A stretch of 64,000 nucleotides of DNA from an uncultured Psychrobacter sp. (GCA_947495055.1 CANLXO010000015.1:1-64000); one strand, 5' to 3'; counted from the first letter of the stretch, positions 9,373 to 20,854 are shown. Numbers and translations are program-made. Notes: generated from the sequence alone by a model not told the origin.

Positions 9373-10110
9373 TTAGCGATCTAAGTACTGCTGTGCTTCG
9401 CTTAAATCCAACATGCCTTCGTAAATCGCACGACCAGTGATAATACCTTCAATACAGTCGCCAAAAGGTTTGAGTAGTTCGATATCTTTCATATCGGTCA
9501 CGCCACCTGAGGCAATCACTGGCAAGCCGCCCTCTCGCGCTAAATTGACGGTTTGCTCCACATTAACGCCTTGCATCATGCCATCGCGGGTAATATCGGT
9601 ATAAACGATAGATGAGACACCGACATCAGCAAAGCGCTTAGCCAGTTCAGTGGCGCGGGTATCAGTGACGTTTGCCCAGCCGTGGGTGGCGACCATACCA
9701 TCCTTGGCATCGATGCCGACGATGATGTGACCGGCAAACTCGCGGCAGGCCTCAGCGACAAACTTAGGATCTTCAACCGCTTTGGTACCGATAATAATAT
9801 AAGTCAGGCCAGCACTGATGTATTGCTCTATAGTCTGCAGCGTACGCACGCCGCCACCCAACTGAATAGGTAGGTTGGGATAAGCTTTGGCTATGTCATG
9901 TACCACGTCTTTGTGTACCGGTACGCCATCAAAAGCGCCGTTAAGATCGACTAGGTGCAAACGTCTTGCCCCCGCATCCACCCAGCGTGCTGCCATAGCG
10001 ACTGGATCATCAGAGAATACCGTGTCATCCTCCATCCGGCCCTGTTTGAGACGCACGCATTTGCCATCTTTTAGATCAATAGCAGGGATAATAACTGGCG
10101 CTGCACACAT
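9373..10110 (-). CDS. hisA: ProFAR isomerase (histidine biosynthesis)
   Basis: HisA is a (beta/alpha)8 barrel that converts ProFAR to PRFAR, the fourth step of histidine synthesis. The 245-residue protein has the expected N-terminus [18 protein letters not shown] with the catalytic Asp, the phosphate-binding loops LGGGVR and ASGGV, and a second catalytic Asp in YTDITRDG. The gene stands alone. hisB and hisH are about 25 kb away and hisF is not in the window, so the pathway is dispersed. It is transcribed away from the nqr operon. Confidence 0.97.
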   Translation of the reverse strand: MCAAPVIIPAIDLKDGKCVRLKQGRMEDDTVFSDDPVAMAARWVDAGARRLHLVDLNGAFDGVPVHKDVVHDIAKAYPNLPIQLGGGVRTLQTIEQYISAGLTYIIIGTKAVEDPKFVAEACREFAGHIIVGIDAKDGMVATHGWANVTDTRATELAKRFADVGVSSIVYTDITRDGMMQGVNVEQTVNLAREGGLPVIASGGVTDMKDIELLKPFGDCIEGIITGRAIYEGMLDLSEAQQYLDR

Positions 10111-10803
10111 ATTTTATTCCTTATAAAAACATCACATTTATCGCATGAATACTAAAAAAGCATCATTTTGCTACAAGATATTATTGCCATAAAAAATAAG
10201 CACTAATATCAAGTAAATTCAATTAGTAACTGGCAATTTTAGGTCAATTTAGCGTATAATCCTAGGTAAATTTGTATTTGTTTTTATAGAAGAGTCATCA
10301 GACGTTGGGCTTTGTAACCTGGTTTGATACTCATAAGATATGGATTATTTGATAAATAAAAGTTTATGAGCACTGTACTCGATCCTAGGTCAGCTGCTCA
10401 TTTATCAATTCAACGCTTTGGTTTCACTGTTGAATTAAGCTTTTATAGCATCACAAGTTGGTTATAAATGGCAGGATAAACGGGCTCTTATAGTTTGAGT
10501 GTTGAGTAAAACAGTCTCAATGCGCTTTAGGAGCGTTATTTATTCTGCATCTTGGTAGCCGGTCGCTAATTGGTACAACGAATAAGACATTAACGTGTTG
10601 TTAAGGAGTCTAAGGTCAGCGTTAATACTCTTGCTAGTAGCAAATCTTAAGCCTATATTTTGACAGTCTCGATGATAGTTTTTAATCCTTAGAGATTAAA
10701 GACCATATAAAATCAAGTCTGCTTAATAATCGCTTGAGTATGTTGCCGTTATACCAAACAGGACGTCTGGTATCGTTTTGAACTATGGACTAAGTTTTCG
10801 CTT
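10111..10803 (+). other. Long intergenic region and probable nqr leader
   Basis: No open gene is visible in 693 bp between the divergent hisA and nqrA. A candidate promoter lies at 10231-10260. If used, the nqr mRNA would have a leader of about 540 nt. That leader contains inverted repeats: CTCATAA (10330-10336) with TTATGAG (10364-10370), AATTCAAC (10407-10414) with GTTGAATT (10429-10436), and ATACCA (10751-10756) with TGGTAT (10768-10773). None has a T run. I recognise no riboswitch class. Confidence 0.5.
10231..10260 (+). promoter_or_regulatory. Candidate sigma-70 promoter for the nqr operon
   Basis: A perfect TATAAT (10255-10260) is preceded at 18 bp by TGGCAA (10231-10236), a moderate -35 box. 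The site is far from nqrA, so a nearer promoter cannot be excluded. Confidence 0.45.
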
Positions 10804-12153
10804 ATGATTACCATCAAAAAAGGTTTGGATTTGCCCATCACAGGTGAACCCTCCCGCGAGATATCCGAGCATCAACCTAAGCACGTGGCCCTTGTTGGTT
10901 ACGATTATGTGGGTATGAAACCTACGATGAACGTCACAGAAGGCGATGTCGTAGCCAAAGGTCAACCTGTTTTTGAAGACAAAAAACGGGTAGGCGTTAT
11001 TTATACTGCACCTGCAGCAGGCACTGTCAAAGCCGTCAAGCGCGGCGAGCGCCGGGTGTTTGAGAGCTTGGTGATTGAAGTGGACCCAAACGGCAAAGAA
11101 GTCGAGTTTGAGCGCTTTGATTCGGCAAGCCTTGCTACGCTTGATTCTGAAATTATCGAAAAGCAGTTACTGGCATCGGGCGAATGGACGGCGTTTCGTA
11201 CCCGTCCCTATAGCCGTGCGCCTGAAATCGGTGCGCGCCCGCAAGCGATCTTTGTCACCGCTATCGATACCAATCCATTAGCATTTGACCCTATGCTACT
11301 TATCACTGAACAGATGCAAGCCTTTAATGATGGTCTTGCAGTGTTATCAGCGCTCAGCCCAAAAACGTATGTCTGTCATCATGCAGACGCCAAGTTGCCT
11401 GCACTCACTAAGACTGCTGGTAGCAACGTGACTGAATATCATGCTTTTGCAGGCAAGCATCCAGCAGGCCTTGCGGGTACGCATATCCATTTCTTGCATC
11501 CTATCATGCGCGGCGTAACCGTATGGACGATCGGCTATCAAGACGTTATCGCTATCGGCAAGCTATTCACCACAGGGCGCTTGTACACGCGCCGTTTGAT
11601 TAGTTTGGCAGGTCCTGCGGTCAAAAACCCGCATTTGGTGGCGACTGAGCGCGGCGCTGATTTAATCGCTTTGACACAAGGCAAACTGCTAGAGGGCGAT
11701 AACCGCGTGATCTCAGGCTCGGTATTATCAGGTCGCAGAGTTTTTGATAACATCGCCTATCTTGGCCGCTTTCACGATCAAGTCAGCTCCTTGGCAGAAG
11801 GCTATGAGCGCCCCGCTTTTCACTTCTTTAGCCCTGGCAAAAACCGTTTTTCTAAGCTGCCTATCTACATCTCGCAGTTTTTTAAGAAGAAATACAACTT
11901 TACGACGACCACCAATGGCTCACCACGAGCGATGGTACCAATTGGTATCTATGAAGAAGTCATGCCACAGGACTATCTGCCAACGCAGCTACTGCGCGCG
12001 CTGATTATCGAGGATATGATTACTGCTGTAGATCTAGGCGTACTTGAGCTGGACGAAGAAGACTTGGCATTATGCACCTTTGTCTCACCTGGTAAATATG
12101 AATACAGTGATATCTTGCGTGATAATTTGACGCGTATTGAGCTGGAGGGTTAA
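10804..12153 (+). CDS. nqrA: Na+-translocating NADH:quinone reductase subunit A
   Basis: NqrA is the peripheral cytoplasmic subunit of Na+-NQR, the respiratory complex that oxidises NADH, reduces ubiquinone and pumps Na+ out. The 449-residue sequence opens with [16 protein letters not shown], the typical NqrA N-terminus, and carries the lipoyl-like stretch [22 protein letters not shown] near residues 60-80 (given in part). Length is normal. It is the first gene of a tight six-gene operon, 5 bp before nqrB. Its own ribosome binding site is weak. Confidence 0.96.
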   Translation: MITIKKGLDLPITGEPSREISEHQPKHVALVGYDYVGMKPTMNVTEGDVVAKGQPVFEDKKRVGVIYTAPAAGTVKAVKRGERRVFESLVIEVDPNGKEVEFERFDSASLATLDSEIIEKQLLASGEWTAFRTRPYSRAPEIGARPQAIFVTAIDTNPLAFDPMLLITEQMQAFNDGLAVLSALSPKTYVCHHADAKLPALTKTAGSNVTEYHAFAGKHPAGLAGTHIHFLHPIMRGVTVWTIGYQDVIAIGKLFTTGRLYTRRLISLAGPAVKNPHLVATERGADLIALTQGKLLEGDNRVISGSVLSGRRVFDNIAYLGRFHDQVSSLAEGYERPAFHFFSPGKNRFSKLPIYISQFFKKKYNFTTTTNGSPRAMVPIGIYEEVMPQDYLPTQLLRALIIEDMITAVDLGVLELDEEDLALCTFVSPGKYEYSDILRDNLTRIELEG

Positions 12154-12158
12154 TCACG

Positions 12159-13394
12159 ATGAAATTTTTATACAATATGTTCGATCGTATGGAGCCATCC
12201 TTTACCAAAGGCGGCAAGCACGAAAAGTACTATGCCATCTTTGAGATGTTCGATACGTTTTTGCGTCAACCTAGCTCAACGACTTTTACCTCATCGCACG
12301 TGCGTGACGGTATCGATCTAAAACGCATTATGATTACGGTATGGCTCTGTACCTTTCCTGCAATGTTTTGGGGTATGTACAACGTCGGTCATCAAGCACT
12401 AACTGCTATTGCTCAATTAGGCCTACAGCCTGATGGCTGGCGCACTATTATCACGAGTATGGCCGGCTATAATCCAGATAGCATTTGGGCAAGCTTTGTC
12501 TACGGGGCTATGCAATTTTTGCCGATATATATCGTCACCTTTGCCGTTGGTATTACCTGTGAGATCATATTTGCGGTAGTGCGCGGTCATGAAGTCAACG
12601 AAGGCTTCTTTGTGACTTCGGTGTTGTATGCGCTTATCATGCCGCCAGATATTCCTTTATGGCAAGTGGCCTTAGGTATTATCTTTGGGGTCGTGGTCGC
12701 AAAAGAGGTCTTTGGTGGTACTGGTAAGAACTTCTTGAACCCTGCCCTATCGGGTCGTGCGTTCTTGTACTTTGCCTACCCCGCTTATATGTCAGGTGAT
12801 TCGGTCTGGACGGCGGTCGATGGCTTTTCGGGAGCCACGCCGCTGGGTCTTGCTGCTCTTGGGGTGACACCTGAGAACTTTACCAATGTCTACGGTCAAG
12901 CGATCACTTGGAGCGATGCTTTTTTAGGCAATATCCAAGGTAGTGTTGGAGAAGTCTCGACACTGGCCATCTTAATCGGTGCGGTGTTCTTATTGTGGGC
13001 ACGTATCGCCTCATGGCGCATTATGGCAGGCTGCGTGATCGGTCTTATCTTGACCTCGCTTGTCTTTAACATGATCGGTTCTGAAGAAAACCTAATGATG
13101 AATATGCCGTTTTATTGGCATCTAGTTATCGGTGGTTTTGCTTTTGGTGCCGTCTTTATGGCAACAGATCCAGTATCAGCCGCTCATACCAATAAAGGCC
13201 GCTGGGCTTATGGTATTTTGATTGGCTTTATGACGATACTTATTCGTGTGGTCAACCCCGCCTTCCCAGAAGGCATTATGCTGGCCATATTATTTGCTAA
13301 CTTATTTGCGCCTTTGTTTGACTATTTTGTGACGCAAGCCAATATCAAGCGTCAAACCGCACGGAGGGTTCGTTATGTCCAAGCCCAAAAGTAA
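12159..13394 (+). CDS. nqrB: Na+-translocating NADH:quinone reductase subunit B
   Basis: NqrB is the large membrane subunit that carries covalent FMN, riboflavin and the main ion path. The 411-residue protein has about ten hydrophobic segments. Its flavinylation motif SGATPLG places the FMN-bearing threonine at T227. The FMN would be attached by the ApbE encoded 4.6 kb downstream. The 3' end overlaps nqrC by 20 bp, indicating coupled translation. Confidence 0.97.
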   Translation: MKFLYNMFDRMEPSFTKGGKHEKYYAIFEMFDTFLRQPSSTTFTSSHVRDGIDLKRIMITVWLCTFPAMFWGMYNVGHQALTAIAQLGLQPDGWRTIITSMAGYNPDSIWASFVYGAMQFLPIYIVTFAVGITCEIIFAVVRGHEVNEGFFVTSVLYALIMPPDIPLWQVALGIIFGVVVAKEVFGGTGKNFLNPALSGRAFLYFAYPAYMSGDSVWTAVDGFSGATPLGLAALGVTPENFTNVYGQAITWSDAFLGNIQGSVGEVSTLAILIGAVFLLWARIASWRIMAGCVIGLILTSLVFNMIGSEENLMMNMPFYWHLVIGGFAFGAVFMATDPVSAAHTNKGRWAYGILIGFMTILIRVVNPAFPEGIMLAILFANLFAPLFDYFVTQANIKRQTARRVRYVQAQK

Positions 13395-14280
13395 CAATGC
13401 AAAAACCATCAGCGTCGCGCTTACGCTATGCTTGGTGTGTTCGGTACTGGTCTCAGCAGTCGCTGTTGGCCTCAAGCCTGCCCAAGTTGAGAATGCACGC
13501 TTAGATCGTAACAAGAATATCTTGGTGGCAGCAGGGTTATATAACGCTGAATCTGATACTGCTGATGATGTAGTAGAGCGCTTTAAAGAGTTTGATGTCG
13601 AGATTGTTGATCTAACTCAAGGCACCTACCTAGATGACAATGCGCTCGTAGAGGTTGGAATTCCTGATCGCAATGCTTATGATGCCAGTCAAGCGACTAA
13701 AAACGCAGCGCTTAGCGAAGACTTAGGTAGTAATGATCCTGCTAGCATTGGCCGCGTTCCTAAATATGCCAAAGTCTATGTCAAAAACGATGAAGCGGGC
13801 AACCCTGAAATGGTCGTATTACCGATTCAAGGCTATGGTCTGTGGGGTACGATTTATGGATTCTTGACGCTTGAGAGCGATATGAATACCATAAAAGGTA
13901 TCAGCTTTTATGAGCATAAAGAAACCCCAGGACTTGGCGCTCGTATCGAGGAGCCTGAATGGCGCGCCAAATGGCAAGGTATTCATTCTTATGATGAAGG
14001 CGGCGCGGTCGCAACTGGCGTGACTAAAGCGGGTAATCCAAAAGAGAACTGGGTCGATGGTATTAGCGGTGCTACCCTAACAGGGCGCGGCGTGAGCAAC
14101 ATGATTCAGTTTTGGTTAGGTGAGCAAGGCTATAAGCCTTACCTAGACGCACTACGTCAAGAGAGCGGTGAAACCATCGATAACGCTGAAGCGAAGGCTC
14201 AGTTATCTGATGACAAAGCTGCACAACCCACCACCGATCTGGCAGTAAAGTCGCCAGTAGCAAACGGCAAGGAGGCATAA
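13375..14280 (+). CDS. nqrC: Na+-translocating NADH:quinone reductase subunit C
   Basis: NqrC carries the second covalent FMN on the periplasmic side of Na+-NQR. The 301-residue product has one N-terminal membrane segment (about residues 11-33) and a soluble FMN-binding domain with [12 protein letters not shown]. The modification motif [13 protein letters not shown] places the FMN at T234. The C-terminal 50 residues are polar and low in complexity, somewhat longer than in many homologues. It starts inside nqrB and is followed after 1 bp by nqrD. Confidence 0.96.
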   Translation: MSKPKSNNAKTISVALTLCLVCSVLVSAVAVGLKPAQVENARLDRNKNILVAAGLYNAESDTADDVVERFKEFDVEIVDLTQGTYLDDNALVEVGIPDRNAYDASQATKNAALSEDLGSNDPASIGRVPKYAKVYVKNDEAGNPEMVVLPIQGYGLWGTIYGFLTLESDMNTIKGISFYEHKETPGLGARIEEPEWRAKWQGIHSYDEGGAVATGVTKAGNPKENWVDGISGATLTGRGVSNMIQFWLGEQGYKPYLDALRQESGETIDNAEAKAQLSDDKAAQPTTDLAVKSPVANGKEA

Positions 14281-14281
14281 T

Positions 14282-14953
14282 ATGGCGGATACAAAAGGTA
14301 TTTTAACCTCGCCTATTTTTGATAATAACCCTATTGCTCTACAGATCTTGGGTATCTGTTCGGCGCTAGCGGTCACGACCAGCATGTCCAATGCGCTGGT
14401 CATGTGCGTGGCACTGACCCTAGTGACGGCGTTCTCAAGTTTCTTTATCTCTATTATTCGCAAAAAAATTCCATCAAGCATTCGTATTATCGTGCAGATG
14501 ACGATTATTGCCTCTCTAGTAATTTTGGTCGATCAGGTACTCAAAGCGGTCGCTTATGACATTAGTAAAGGGCTATCGGTATTCGTCGGCTTGATTATTA
14601 CTAACTGTATCGTTATGGGCCGCGCCGAAGCCTTTGCTATGAGCAATCCGCCGGTTCCGAGCTTTTTGGACGGTATTGGTAATGGTCTTGGCTATTCTGC
14701 GGTACTACTATTTGTCGCCACTATCCGTGAGCTATTAGGTTCAGGTACTTGGTTTGGCATTACTATCTTGCAGCCGGTATCAGAGGGCGGTTGGTACTTA
14801 CCAAACGGCTTACTCCTATTGCCACCATCGGCTTTCTTTATTATTGGTCTGTTTATCGCCATCGTACGTATCTGGAAACCAGAACAAATCGAAGAAGCTG
14901 ATTTTGTTATGAAGCCGCAGTCTAAAGGCATGGCACATGGAGGCGGTCACTAA
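14282..14953 (+). CDS. nqrD: Na+-translocating NADH:quinone reductase subunit D
   Basis: This integral membrane subunit has 223 residues and about six spans. With NqrE it forms the inverted pair that holds an iron centre between conserved cysteines in the membrane. One of these is in [14 protein letters not shown] (about residues 102-115). The stop codon overlaps the start of nqrE. Confidence 0.96.
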   Translation: MADTKGILTSPIFDNNPIALQILGICSALAVTTSMSNALVMCVALTLVTAFSSFFISIIRKKIPSSIRIIVQMTIIASLVILVDQVLKAVAYDISKGLSVFVGLIITNCIVMGRAEAFAMSNPPVPSFLDGIGNGLGYSAVLLFVATIRELLGSGTWFGITILQPVSEGGWYLPNGLLLLPPSAFFIIGLFIAIVRIWKPEQIEEADFVMKPQSKGMAHGGGH

Positions 14954-15561
14954 TGGGACATTACGTTAGTTTATTTATAACCTCAGTTTTTATTGAGAAT
15001 ATGGCACTCGCCTACTTCTTAGGCATGTGTACCTTTTTGGCAGTATCAAAAAAGGTCTCAACGGCTATTGGTCTTGGGGTTGCCGTTATCGTGGTTATGG
15101 TCATTACCGTACCGCTGAACAACTTGCTATTTCAGTTCATCCTAAAAGATGGCGCTCTAGGTTGGGCCGGCTTCCCTGGTATTGATCTAAGCTTCTTAGG
15201 TCTACTAAGCTACATCGGTCTTATCGCAGCAACCGTTCAGATTCTAGAGATGTTCTTGGATAAGTTCGTGCCCGCATTATATAACGCGCTTGGGGTTTTC
15301 TTGCCTCTTATTACGGTCAACTGCGCTATTTTGGGCGGCGTACTCTTTATGGTTGAGCGTGATTATAACTTTAGTGAATCAGTCGTTTATGGCGTTGGTG
15401 CAGGCTTTGGTTGGGCGGTCGCTATTGTCGCCTTGGCGGGTATTCGAGAAAAGCTTAAATACTCAGACATTCCAGGCCCTCTTCGCGGACTGGGTATCAC
15501 CTTTATTACTGTAGGCCTTATGTCACTTGGCTTTATGTCTTTTGGTGGTATGTCGATTTAA
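14953..15561 (+). CDS. nqrE: Na+-translocating NADH:quinone reductase subunit E
   Basis: This 202-residue membrane subunit has about six spans and is homologous to NqrD in inverted topology. It contains the signature [20 protein letters not shown] near the N-terminus and VNCAILGG in the middle, both with a cysteine expected to bind the shared intramembrane iron centre. Overlap of the start with the nqrD stop suggests translational coupling. A 92-bp gap separates it from nqrF. Confidence 0.96.
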   Translation: MGHYVSLFITSVFIENMALAYFLGMCTFLAVSKKVSTAIGLGVAVIVVMVITVPLNNLLFQFILKDGALGWAGFPGIDLSFLGLLSYIGLIAATVQILEMFLDKFVPALYNALGVFLPLITVNCAILGGVLFMVERDYNFSESVVYGVGAGFGWAVAIVALAGIREKLKYSDIPGPLRGLGITFITVGLMSLGFMSFGGMSI

Positions 15562-15653
15562 GCGAAAGAATTTATCAGTTTCTTATTCATTTATACGGTA
15601 GCGGTACGAGAATTCACTTTTAGACCGCTACTTCATAGTTAAGGATACCTATC

Positions 15654-16889
15654 ATGGATTATGCTACGGCGATTGGTGGCGTTGCTATGTTTACCGTGAT
15701 CATCATGGGTCTGGTTGCCATTATTTTGGCAGCGCGCTCAAGATTGGTCAGTTCAGGTGACGTAACCATTCGCATCAATGAAGATCCGGCTAACGATGTG
15801 GTCACGCCAGCAGGCGGCAAATTATTGCAAACCCTTGCAAGCGAAGGTATATTTTTATCTTCAGCTTGTGGTGGCGGTGGTACATGCGCGCAGTGTCGCT
15901 GCCGCGTTATCGAAGGTGGCGGCTCTATTTTGCCTACCGAAGAGGGCTACTTTACCCAAGGCGAGATTCGCAATCATATGCGCTTGGCTTGTCAGGTTGC
16001 AGTTAAGCAAGACATGGAAATTGAGATCGATCCTGAATTCTTTGATGTGCAAAAATGGGAATGTGAGGTCATCTCTAATGACAACGTAGCGACCTTTATT
16101 AAGGAGCTTGTACTCAAAATTCCAGAAGGCGAAGAGGTTAACTTCCGTGCTGGGGGTTATGTTCAGCTTGAGGCGCCGCCGCACGAAGTACACTACAAAG
16201 ACTTCGATATCGCAGAAGAATACCGCGAAGATTGGGAAAAGTTTGGCATCTTTAAATATGTGTCAAAGGTCGATGAGCCTGTTATCCGTGCTTATTCGAT
16301 GGCCAATTACCCTGAAGAAAAAGGTCTTATTAAGTTCAATATTCGTATTGCAAGTCCACCGCCGCGTGGCCCTGATAATATTCCACCAGGTAAAATGTCA
16401 TCATGGACCTTTAGTCTAAAGCCTGGAGATAAAGTAACGGTATCAGGCCCTTATGGTGAATTCTTTGCAAAAGACACGGATGCTGAGATGGTCTTTGTCG
16501 GTGGCGGTGCAGGTATGGCACCGATGCGCTCGCACATCTTTGATCAGCTCAAACGTCTCAATTCTGATCGCAAGATTAGCTTTTGGTACGGGGCACGCTC
16601 TATCCGCGAGATGTTCTATGTTGAGGATTATGATCAACTAGAAGAAGAGTTCGATAACTTTGAGTGGCATGTGGCCTTATCAGATCCATTACCAGAAGAC
16701 AACTGGGATGGTTACACCGGTTTTATCCACAACGTGTTACTAGAAGAGTATCTCAAGGATCATCCAAACCCAGAAGATTGCGAATACTATATGTGTGGGC
16801 CACCGATGATGAACGCTGCTGTCATCGATATGCTTCATAGCCTAGGCGTCGAAGATGAAAACATCGCTCTCGATGACTTTGGTGGTTAA
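15654..16889 (+). CDS. nqrF: Na+-translocating NADH:quinone reductase subunit F
   Basis: NqrF is the electron-input subunit: it takes a hydride from NADH onto FAD and passes electrons to a 2Fe-2S cluster. The 411 residues hold one N-terminal membrane anchor (about 5-28) and a ferredoxin domain with cluster ligands C72, C78, C81 and C113 ([18 protein letters not shown]). An FAD/NAD reductase domain follows, with [22 protein letters not shown] and the terminal [11 protein letters not shown] terminator follows 40 bp after the stop. The NqrF maturation factor NqrM is encoded 4 kb downstream. Confidence 0.97.
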   Translation: MDYATAIGGVAMFTVIIMGLVAIILAARSRLVSSGDVTIRINEDPANDVVTPAGGKLLQTLASEGIFLSSACGGGGTCAQCRCRVIEGGGSILPTEEGYFTQGEIRNHMRLACQVAVKQDMEIEIDPEFFDVQKWECEVISNDNVATFIKELVLKIPEGEEVNFRAGGYVQLEAPPHEVHYKDFDIAEEYREDWEKFGIFKYVSKVDEPVIRAYSMANYPEEKGLIKFNIRIASPPPRGPDNIPPGKMSSWTFSLKPGDKVTVSGPYGEFFAKDTDAEMVFVGGGAGMAPMRSHIFDQLKRLNSDRKISFWYGARSIREMFYVEDYDQLEEEFDNFEWHVALSDPLPEDNWDGYTGFIHNVLLEEYLKDHPNPEDCEYYMCGPPMMNAAVIDMLHSLGVEDENIALDDFGG

Positions 16890-16929
16890 AAAATGTTTAA
16901 CCGTTAAGTAAAATATTTTGTGCTAAATT

Positions 16930-16957
16930 AAGAGTCTCAATCGAGGCTCTTTTTTTT
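16930..16957 (+). terminator. Rho-independent terminator of the nqr operon
   Basis: AAGAGTCTC (16930-16938) pairs with GAGGCTCTT (16943-16951) with one G-T pair and a 4-nt loop, followed by a run of T. Confidence 0.88.
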
Positions 16958-17070
16958 GTTCTAGTATCGGATAAATAGTGATCGTCAATATTATTGCCTC
17001 AATATTAGATACTTTCTTCTGCCTCTTATTACTCAATACAAGTCATTTAATACTGTCAGTAAGGATGCTT

Positions 17071-17871
17071 ATGAAAACCAAGTTTAAAAATCTAACCATA
17101 TGGATTACAGGTGCATCAAGTGGACTTGGTGCTGCGCTATCTATTGCTTTTGCAAAAAAAGGCGCGACTATCATTTTAAGCGGGCGTGATCGTCAAAAAC
17201 TTGAAGCCGTCAAAGATAAATGTAAACGCTCGCATAAACATATCGTTATTCCATTTGATATTACCGATAGCAAGCAGGCAAGAAAAGCCTATCAATTAAT
17301 CAAAGCGCAAACAGGTAAGGTTGATTGGCTGATTAACAATGCAGGTATCTCTCAGCGCTCACTGATTATGGAGACAGAAGAGGAGGTTGAGCGCCAGATC
17401 ATGGAGATAGATTATTTTGCGCAAACGCGCCTAACGCGGCTCATATTACCAGATATGATCACTCAAGGCGGTGGTAGGATCGTGATGATCTCTAGCGTAG
17501 CAGGTCTACTTGGTACGCAGTACCGCGGGGCTTATGGTGCAGCCAAAGCGGCGCTCCATATGTGGGCAAATAGCCTGCGTGCTGAATTGCATGATAAAGG
17601 GATAGAAGTTGCCACTGTATTTCCAGGATTTATTCAAACTAATATCTCAATCAATGCTTTGACGGCAGATGGTAGTCCGCAAGGCACGATAGATGAGGCG
17701 ACTAATGCTGGATTGACGGCGACCGAGTTTGCCAAGCAAGTCACCAAAGCTTTGAGTAAAGGGGAGGAATATATCATTGTTGCCGGCTCCAAAGAGAAGC
17801 TTGCCACCAGAGTCAACCGTGTATCACCGCCCAAGCTCTACAAACTAATCCGCGAGTCGCAAGTCAAATAA
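17071..17871 (+). CDS. Short-chain dehydrogenase/reductase, DltE/YqjQ-like
   Basis: This 266-residue SDR has the cofactor-binding TGASSGLG near the N-terminus, NNAG in the fourth strand, and the catalytic Ser-Tyr-Lys set in MISSVAGLLGTQYRGAYGAAK (given over about 21 positions from residue 140; the key residues are Ser, Tyr and Lys). The substrate is unknown. The frame is open to 16978, but AAGGA at 17061-17065 lies 5 nt before ATG 17071, and the upstream extension would overlap the promoter region. It sits between the nqr terminator and apbE; whether it takes part in quinone or flavin metabolism cannot be told from sequence. Confidence 0.85.
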   Translation: MKTKFKNLTIWITGASSGLGAALSIAFAKKGATIILSGRDRQKLEAVKDKCKRSHKHIVIPFDITDSKQARKAYQLIKAQTGKVDWLINNAGISQRSLIMETEEEVERQIMEIDYFAQTRLTRLILPDMITQGGGRIVMISSVAGLLGTQYRGAYGAAKAALHMWANSLRAELHDKGIEVATVFPGFIQTNISINALTADGSPQGTIDEATNAGLTATEFAKQVTKALSKGEEYIIVAGSKEKLATRVNRVSPPKLYKLIRESQVK

Positions 17872-17975
17872 GACTCTGCACCAAGCTTGGTTCATAGACA
17901 TACTTATTAGCGTTATTGATATAAAGGGGTGTAAAATGTATCCTACATTCGCCCCTACTCTATCCAAAAATATCT

Positions 17976-19097
17976 ATGATAAATACAAATCCGCTCGCCT
18001 CTCCCCATATCTTTAATCATAAAATTTTGATGAGCCTATTCGCTTCTGTCAGCCTGCTCAGCTTAAGTGCTTGCCAGCAAACGCCAGATTACAACTACCT
18101 AAGCGGCGAGACGATGGGTACCAGTTACCATATTAGTTATCAGCTGCCAGACCATAGTGATGAAAACGAGATTCAAGCGGCTATCGATCAGCGTTTGCAG
18201 CAGATTAACGATAGCATGTCGACTTACCAAGATGATTCAACCATTTCTAAATTTAATCGTTTGGCTGCAGATGCGTCCGTAACGATTGATGCAGACTTTA
18301 GCCAAGTGCTACAAATCTCGCGTCAAGTTTATGAGCAATCAGGCGGCGCCTTTGATCCTACCGTCATGCCTTTGATAGACGTTTGGGGCTTTGGTAGCAC
18401 TATGACCGTTGAGCGTTTGCAAAGTCCGCCAAGCGCGCAAGAGATTGCACAAGCAAAAGCTTTGGTAGATTTTGAGAGTATCATGCAAAAGGACAAGCTG
18501 CTGTACAAGACCAAAGACGGTGTCGGGCTTGATTTTTCTGCGGTGGCAAAAGGCTATGGCGTCGATGTCATCGCTGATGTGCTCAAAAGTGATTATAACA
18601 TTCGCAATTATATGGTTGAGATTGGTGGAGAGGTGGCGACCTCTGGCGTCAGCGCTCAAAAGCTGCCATGGCAGATCGCGATTGACGCGCCGATTGAGGG
18701 CAGTACAGTTAGCGAGCGCCAGACAATTGCAGCTATTCGCCAGCCTGCTGGGAGTACCATGCATCTAGCGACCTCTGGTAACTACCGTAACGCTATCATA
18801 TTTGATGGTAAGCGCTATAGTCATACCATCGACCCCACTACGGGCGAGCCTATCGTTGGCGGCGCGCCGTCTGTAACCGTAGCTGCCGATTCAGTTGCGC
18901 TTGCTGATGCGTGGGCAACGGCGCTGACTGCTATGCCTTATGACAAAGCTCTAGATACCGCTAAACGGCAGAACTTAGCAGCTCTGTTTGTGATTCATGC
19001 AGGTAATGAAGACGGCATAGGTACAAGTCCTTTAAAAACATGGACGACTGTACAAACGGCTGCTATGAAAGCTCTGCGTGCAGGAGAGTCTGAGTAA
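17976..19097 (+). CDS. apbE: FAD:protein FMN transferase, lipoprotein
   Basis: ApbE moves FMN from FAD onto a threonine of target proteins in the periplasm, including NqrB and NqrC. The 373-residue product has a lipoprotein signal with lipobox LSAC and the lipidated residue C33. The family sequence follows: GETMGTSYHISY, YQDDSTISKFN, DFSAVAKGYGVDVIAD, EIGGEVATSG, and the C-terminal TSGNYRN and YSHTIDPTTGEPI with the Mg2+-binding region. Its place next to nqrA-F strongly suggests that Na+-NQR is the main client; T227 of NqrB and T234 of NqrC are the predicted acceptor sites. Confidence 0.95.
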   Translation: MINTNPLASPHIFNHKILMSLFASVSLLSLSACQQTPDYNYLSGETMGTSYHISYQLPDHSDENEIQAAIDQRLQQINDSMSTYQDDSTISKFNRLAADASVTIDADFSQVLQISRQVYEQSGGAFDPTVMPLIDVWGFGSTMTVERLQSPPSAQEIAQAKALVDFESIMQKDKLLYKTKDGVGLDFSAVAKGYGVDVIADVLKSDYNIRNYMVEIGGEVATSGVSAQKLPWQIAIDAPIEGSTVSERQTIAAIRQPAGSTMHLATSGNYRNAIIFDGKRYSHTIDPTTGEPIVGGAPSVTVAADSVALADAWATALTAMPYDKALDTAKRQNLAALFVIHAGNEDGIGTSPLKTWTTVQTAAMKALRAGESE

Positions 19098-19267
19098 TTT
19101 TTACTCAGTATTTTTGCTTGGTGTTCCTCTATTAACCCATTGATTTACATTGGGTTGCCGCGTTATTTAGTCAGTCATTATTACTAGGTGTAATATTGAG
19201 CATAACTCGTTAAACTATTGCCCTTTAGTTAACTGTTGTTACCGCATTATTACACTTAAGGGTTCCC

Positions 19268-20782
19268 ATGATTTACTCCTTGATGGCTGTGGTTTTTGTG
19301 CTCGGCTATATCGCTATTGCCTTAGAGCATAACTTCCATGTAGACAAGGCCGCCTCTGCTCTACTGACCGCTACCATCATTTGGACACTGCTGGTCATCG
19401 GTGCTGACACGTTACTCGTTGAAGAGCTGAGCGCAGTAGATAGTCTTGGAGCCACTTATATTTTAAACAGCGAGCTTAGGCATCATCTGGCAGAGATTGC
19501 GGAGATTTTGTTTTTCTTGATGGGTGCTATGGTCATCGTGGAGCTGATTGATGCTCATGACGGCTTTTATGCTATTACCAGCCGCATTCAAACGACCAAT
19601 GCAGTCACGCTACTTTGGACCATAGGGACGCTGACTTTCTTTTTCTCAGCGCTGCTTGATAACTTAACCACCACTATCGTTATGGTTTCCTTGCTACGCA
19701 AACTGGTCGCTGACAAAGAGCTGCGTTGGTGGTTCGTCGGCACGGTTGTCGTCTGTGCTAATGCAGGCGGCGCTTGGTCGCCTATTGGTGATGTGACAAC
19801 GACTATGCTATGGATTGGCAGTCAGATTACCGCTAGCCGTATCATTGTAGATCTAATCATCCCAAGCCTAGTCGCTGCCGTTGTGCCGCTTATCATGCTA
19901 ACCCTTATCTTTAAGGGCAAGCAAGTCATGCGCCCTGTCGATGACAAAGAACCTGTGCTCTCTACTAACACCAACTATCTAGGGGATTATACAGCGACGA
20001 CGGCGACCGCTTCTGCTATTAATGGTATTGATACGCCTACTACTATGCCCTCAAGCTCGCCCTCAAATGTCAGTAGTAGCGCGGTGGCAGTAGAGCCAAG
20101 CGACGTTATTACCAATAGAATGCGCCTGAGCGTTTTAGCATTGGGTTTGGGCGCACTCGCCTTTGTCCCTGTGTTCAAAACGGTCACCCATCTACCGCCT
20201 TATATGGGTATCTTGTTCGGTGTTGGGGTACTGTGGGTATTCACTGAGCTGATGCATCGTCATCAAGATTGGTACGTCAAGCAGCACATGACCGTCGTCG
20301 GTGTCTTGACCCGTGTTGATATGCCCAGCATTTTATTCTTTTTAGGTATTTTACTTGCCGTTTCAGGTCTGGCGACCGCTGGGCATTTATCTGATATGGC
20401 GATGTGGCTGGATAATACCTTTGGTAATCTATATGTCATCAATGTCTTAATTGGTCTGCTATCATCTTTGGTTGATAACGTACCCCTTGTCGCTGGAGCC
20501 ATGAAAATGTATCCGCTACTTGGTGAGGCGGCGATGGCGGGGCTGGCGGGCGATGAGCTGGCGCGTCAAAGTCAGTTTATGCAAGATGGCGAGTTTTGGC
20601 ACTTTTTAGCGTATTGTGCGGGCGTCGGTGGTAGCTGCCTGATCATTGGATCAGCTGCAGGTGTTGCGGCGATGGGTATGGAGAAGATTCCGTTTCTGTG
20701 GTATCTCAAGCGTATCAGTGGCTTAGCTCTAGTCGGTTACTTGGCAGGCGCGGCGACCTATATCTTGATACAGATGATATAG
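19268..20782 (+). CDS. nhaD: Na+/H+ antiporter, NhaD family
   Basis: NhaD exchanges external H+ for internal Na+ across the inner membrane. The 504-residue protein has about 12 hydrophobic segments and family stretches such as LLDNLTTTIVMVSLLRKL, NAGGAWSPIGDVTTTMLW and LSSLVDNVPLVAGAM. A hydrophilic Ser/Thr/Ala-rich loop of about 50 residues (roughly 236-285) divides the two halves. It is encoded between the two Na+-NQR accessory genes apbE and nqrM, so the block joins a primary Na+ pump to a secondary Na+ exchanger. Confidence 0.92.
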   Translation: MIYSLMAVVFVLGYIAIALEHNFHVDKAASALLTATIIWTLLVIGADTLLVEELSAVDSLGATYILNSELRHHLAEIAEILFFLMGAMVIVELIDAHDGFYAITSRIQTTNAVTLLWTIGTLTFFFSALLDNLTTTIVMVSLLRKLVADKELRWWFVGTVVVCANAGGAWSPIGDVTTTMLWIGSQITASRIIVDLIIPSLVAAVVPLIMLTLIFKGKQVMRPVDDKEPVLSTNTNYLGDYTATTATASAINGIDTPTTMPSSSPSNVSSSAVAVEPSDVITNRMRLSVLALGLGALAFVPVFKTVTHLPPYMGILFGVGVLWVFTELMHRHQDWYVKQHMTVVGVLTRVDMPSILFFLGILLAVSGLATAGHLSDMAMWLDNTFGNLYVINVLIGLLSSLVDNVPLVAGAMKMYPLLGEAAMAGLAGDELARQSQFMQDGEFWHFLAYCAGVGGSCLIIGSAAGVAAMGMEKIPFLWYLKRISGLALVGYLAGAATYILIQMI

Positions 20783-20854
20783 ATACTGCCTTAAGCTGTT
20801 GATAGTTTGACCTTTAACGAGACTAAATGTGCTAGAATAGAGCTATACATTCTA

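Noticed and set aside
15778..16419. Overlapping frames inside nqrF on both strands
   Set aside because: They are out of frame with a conserved gene and have no recognisable domains.
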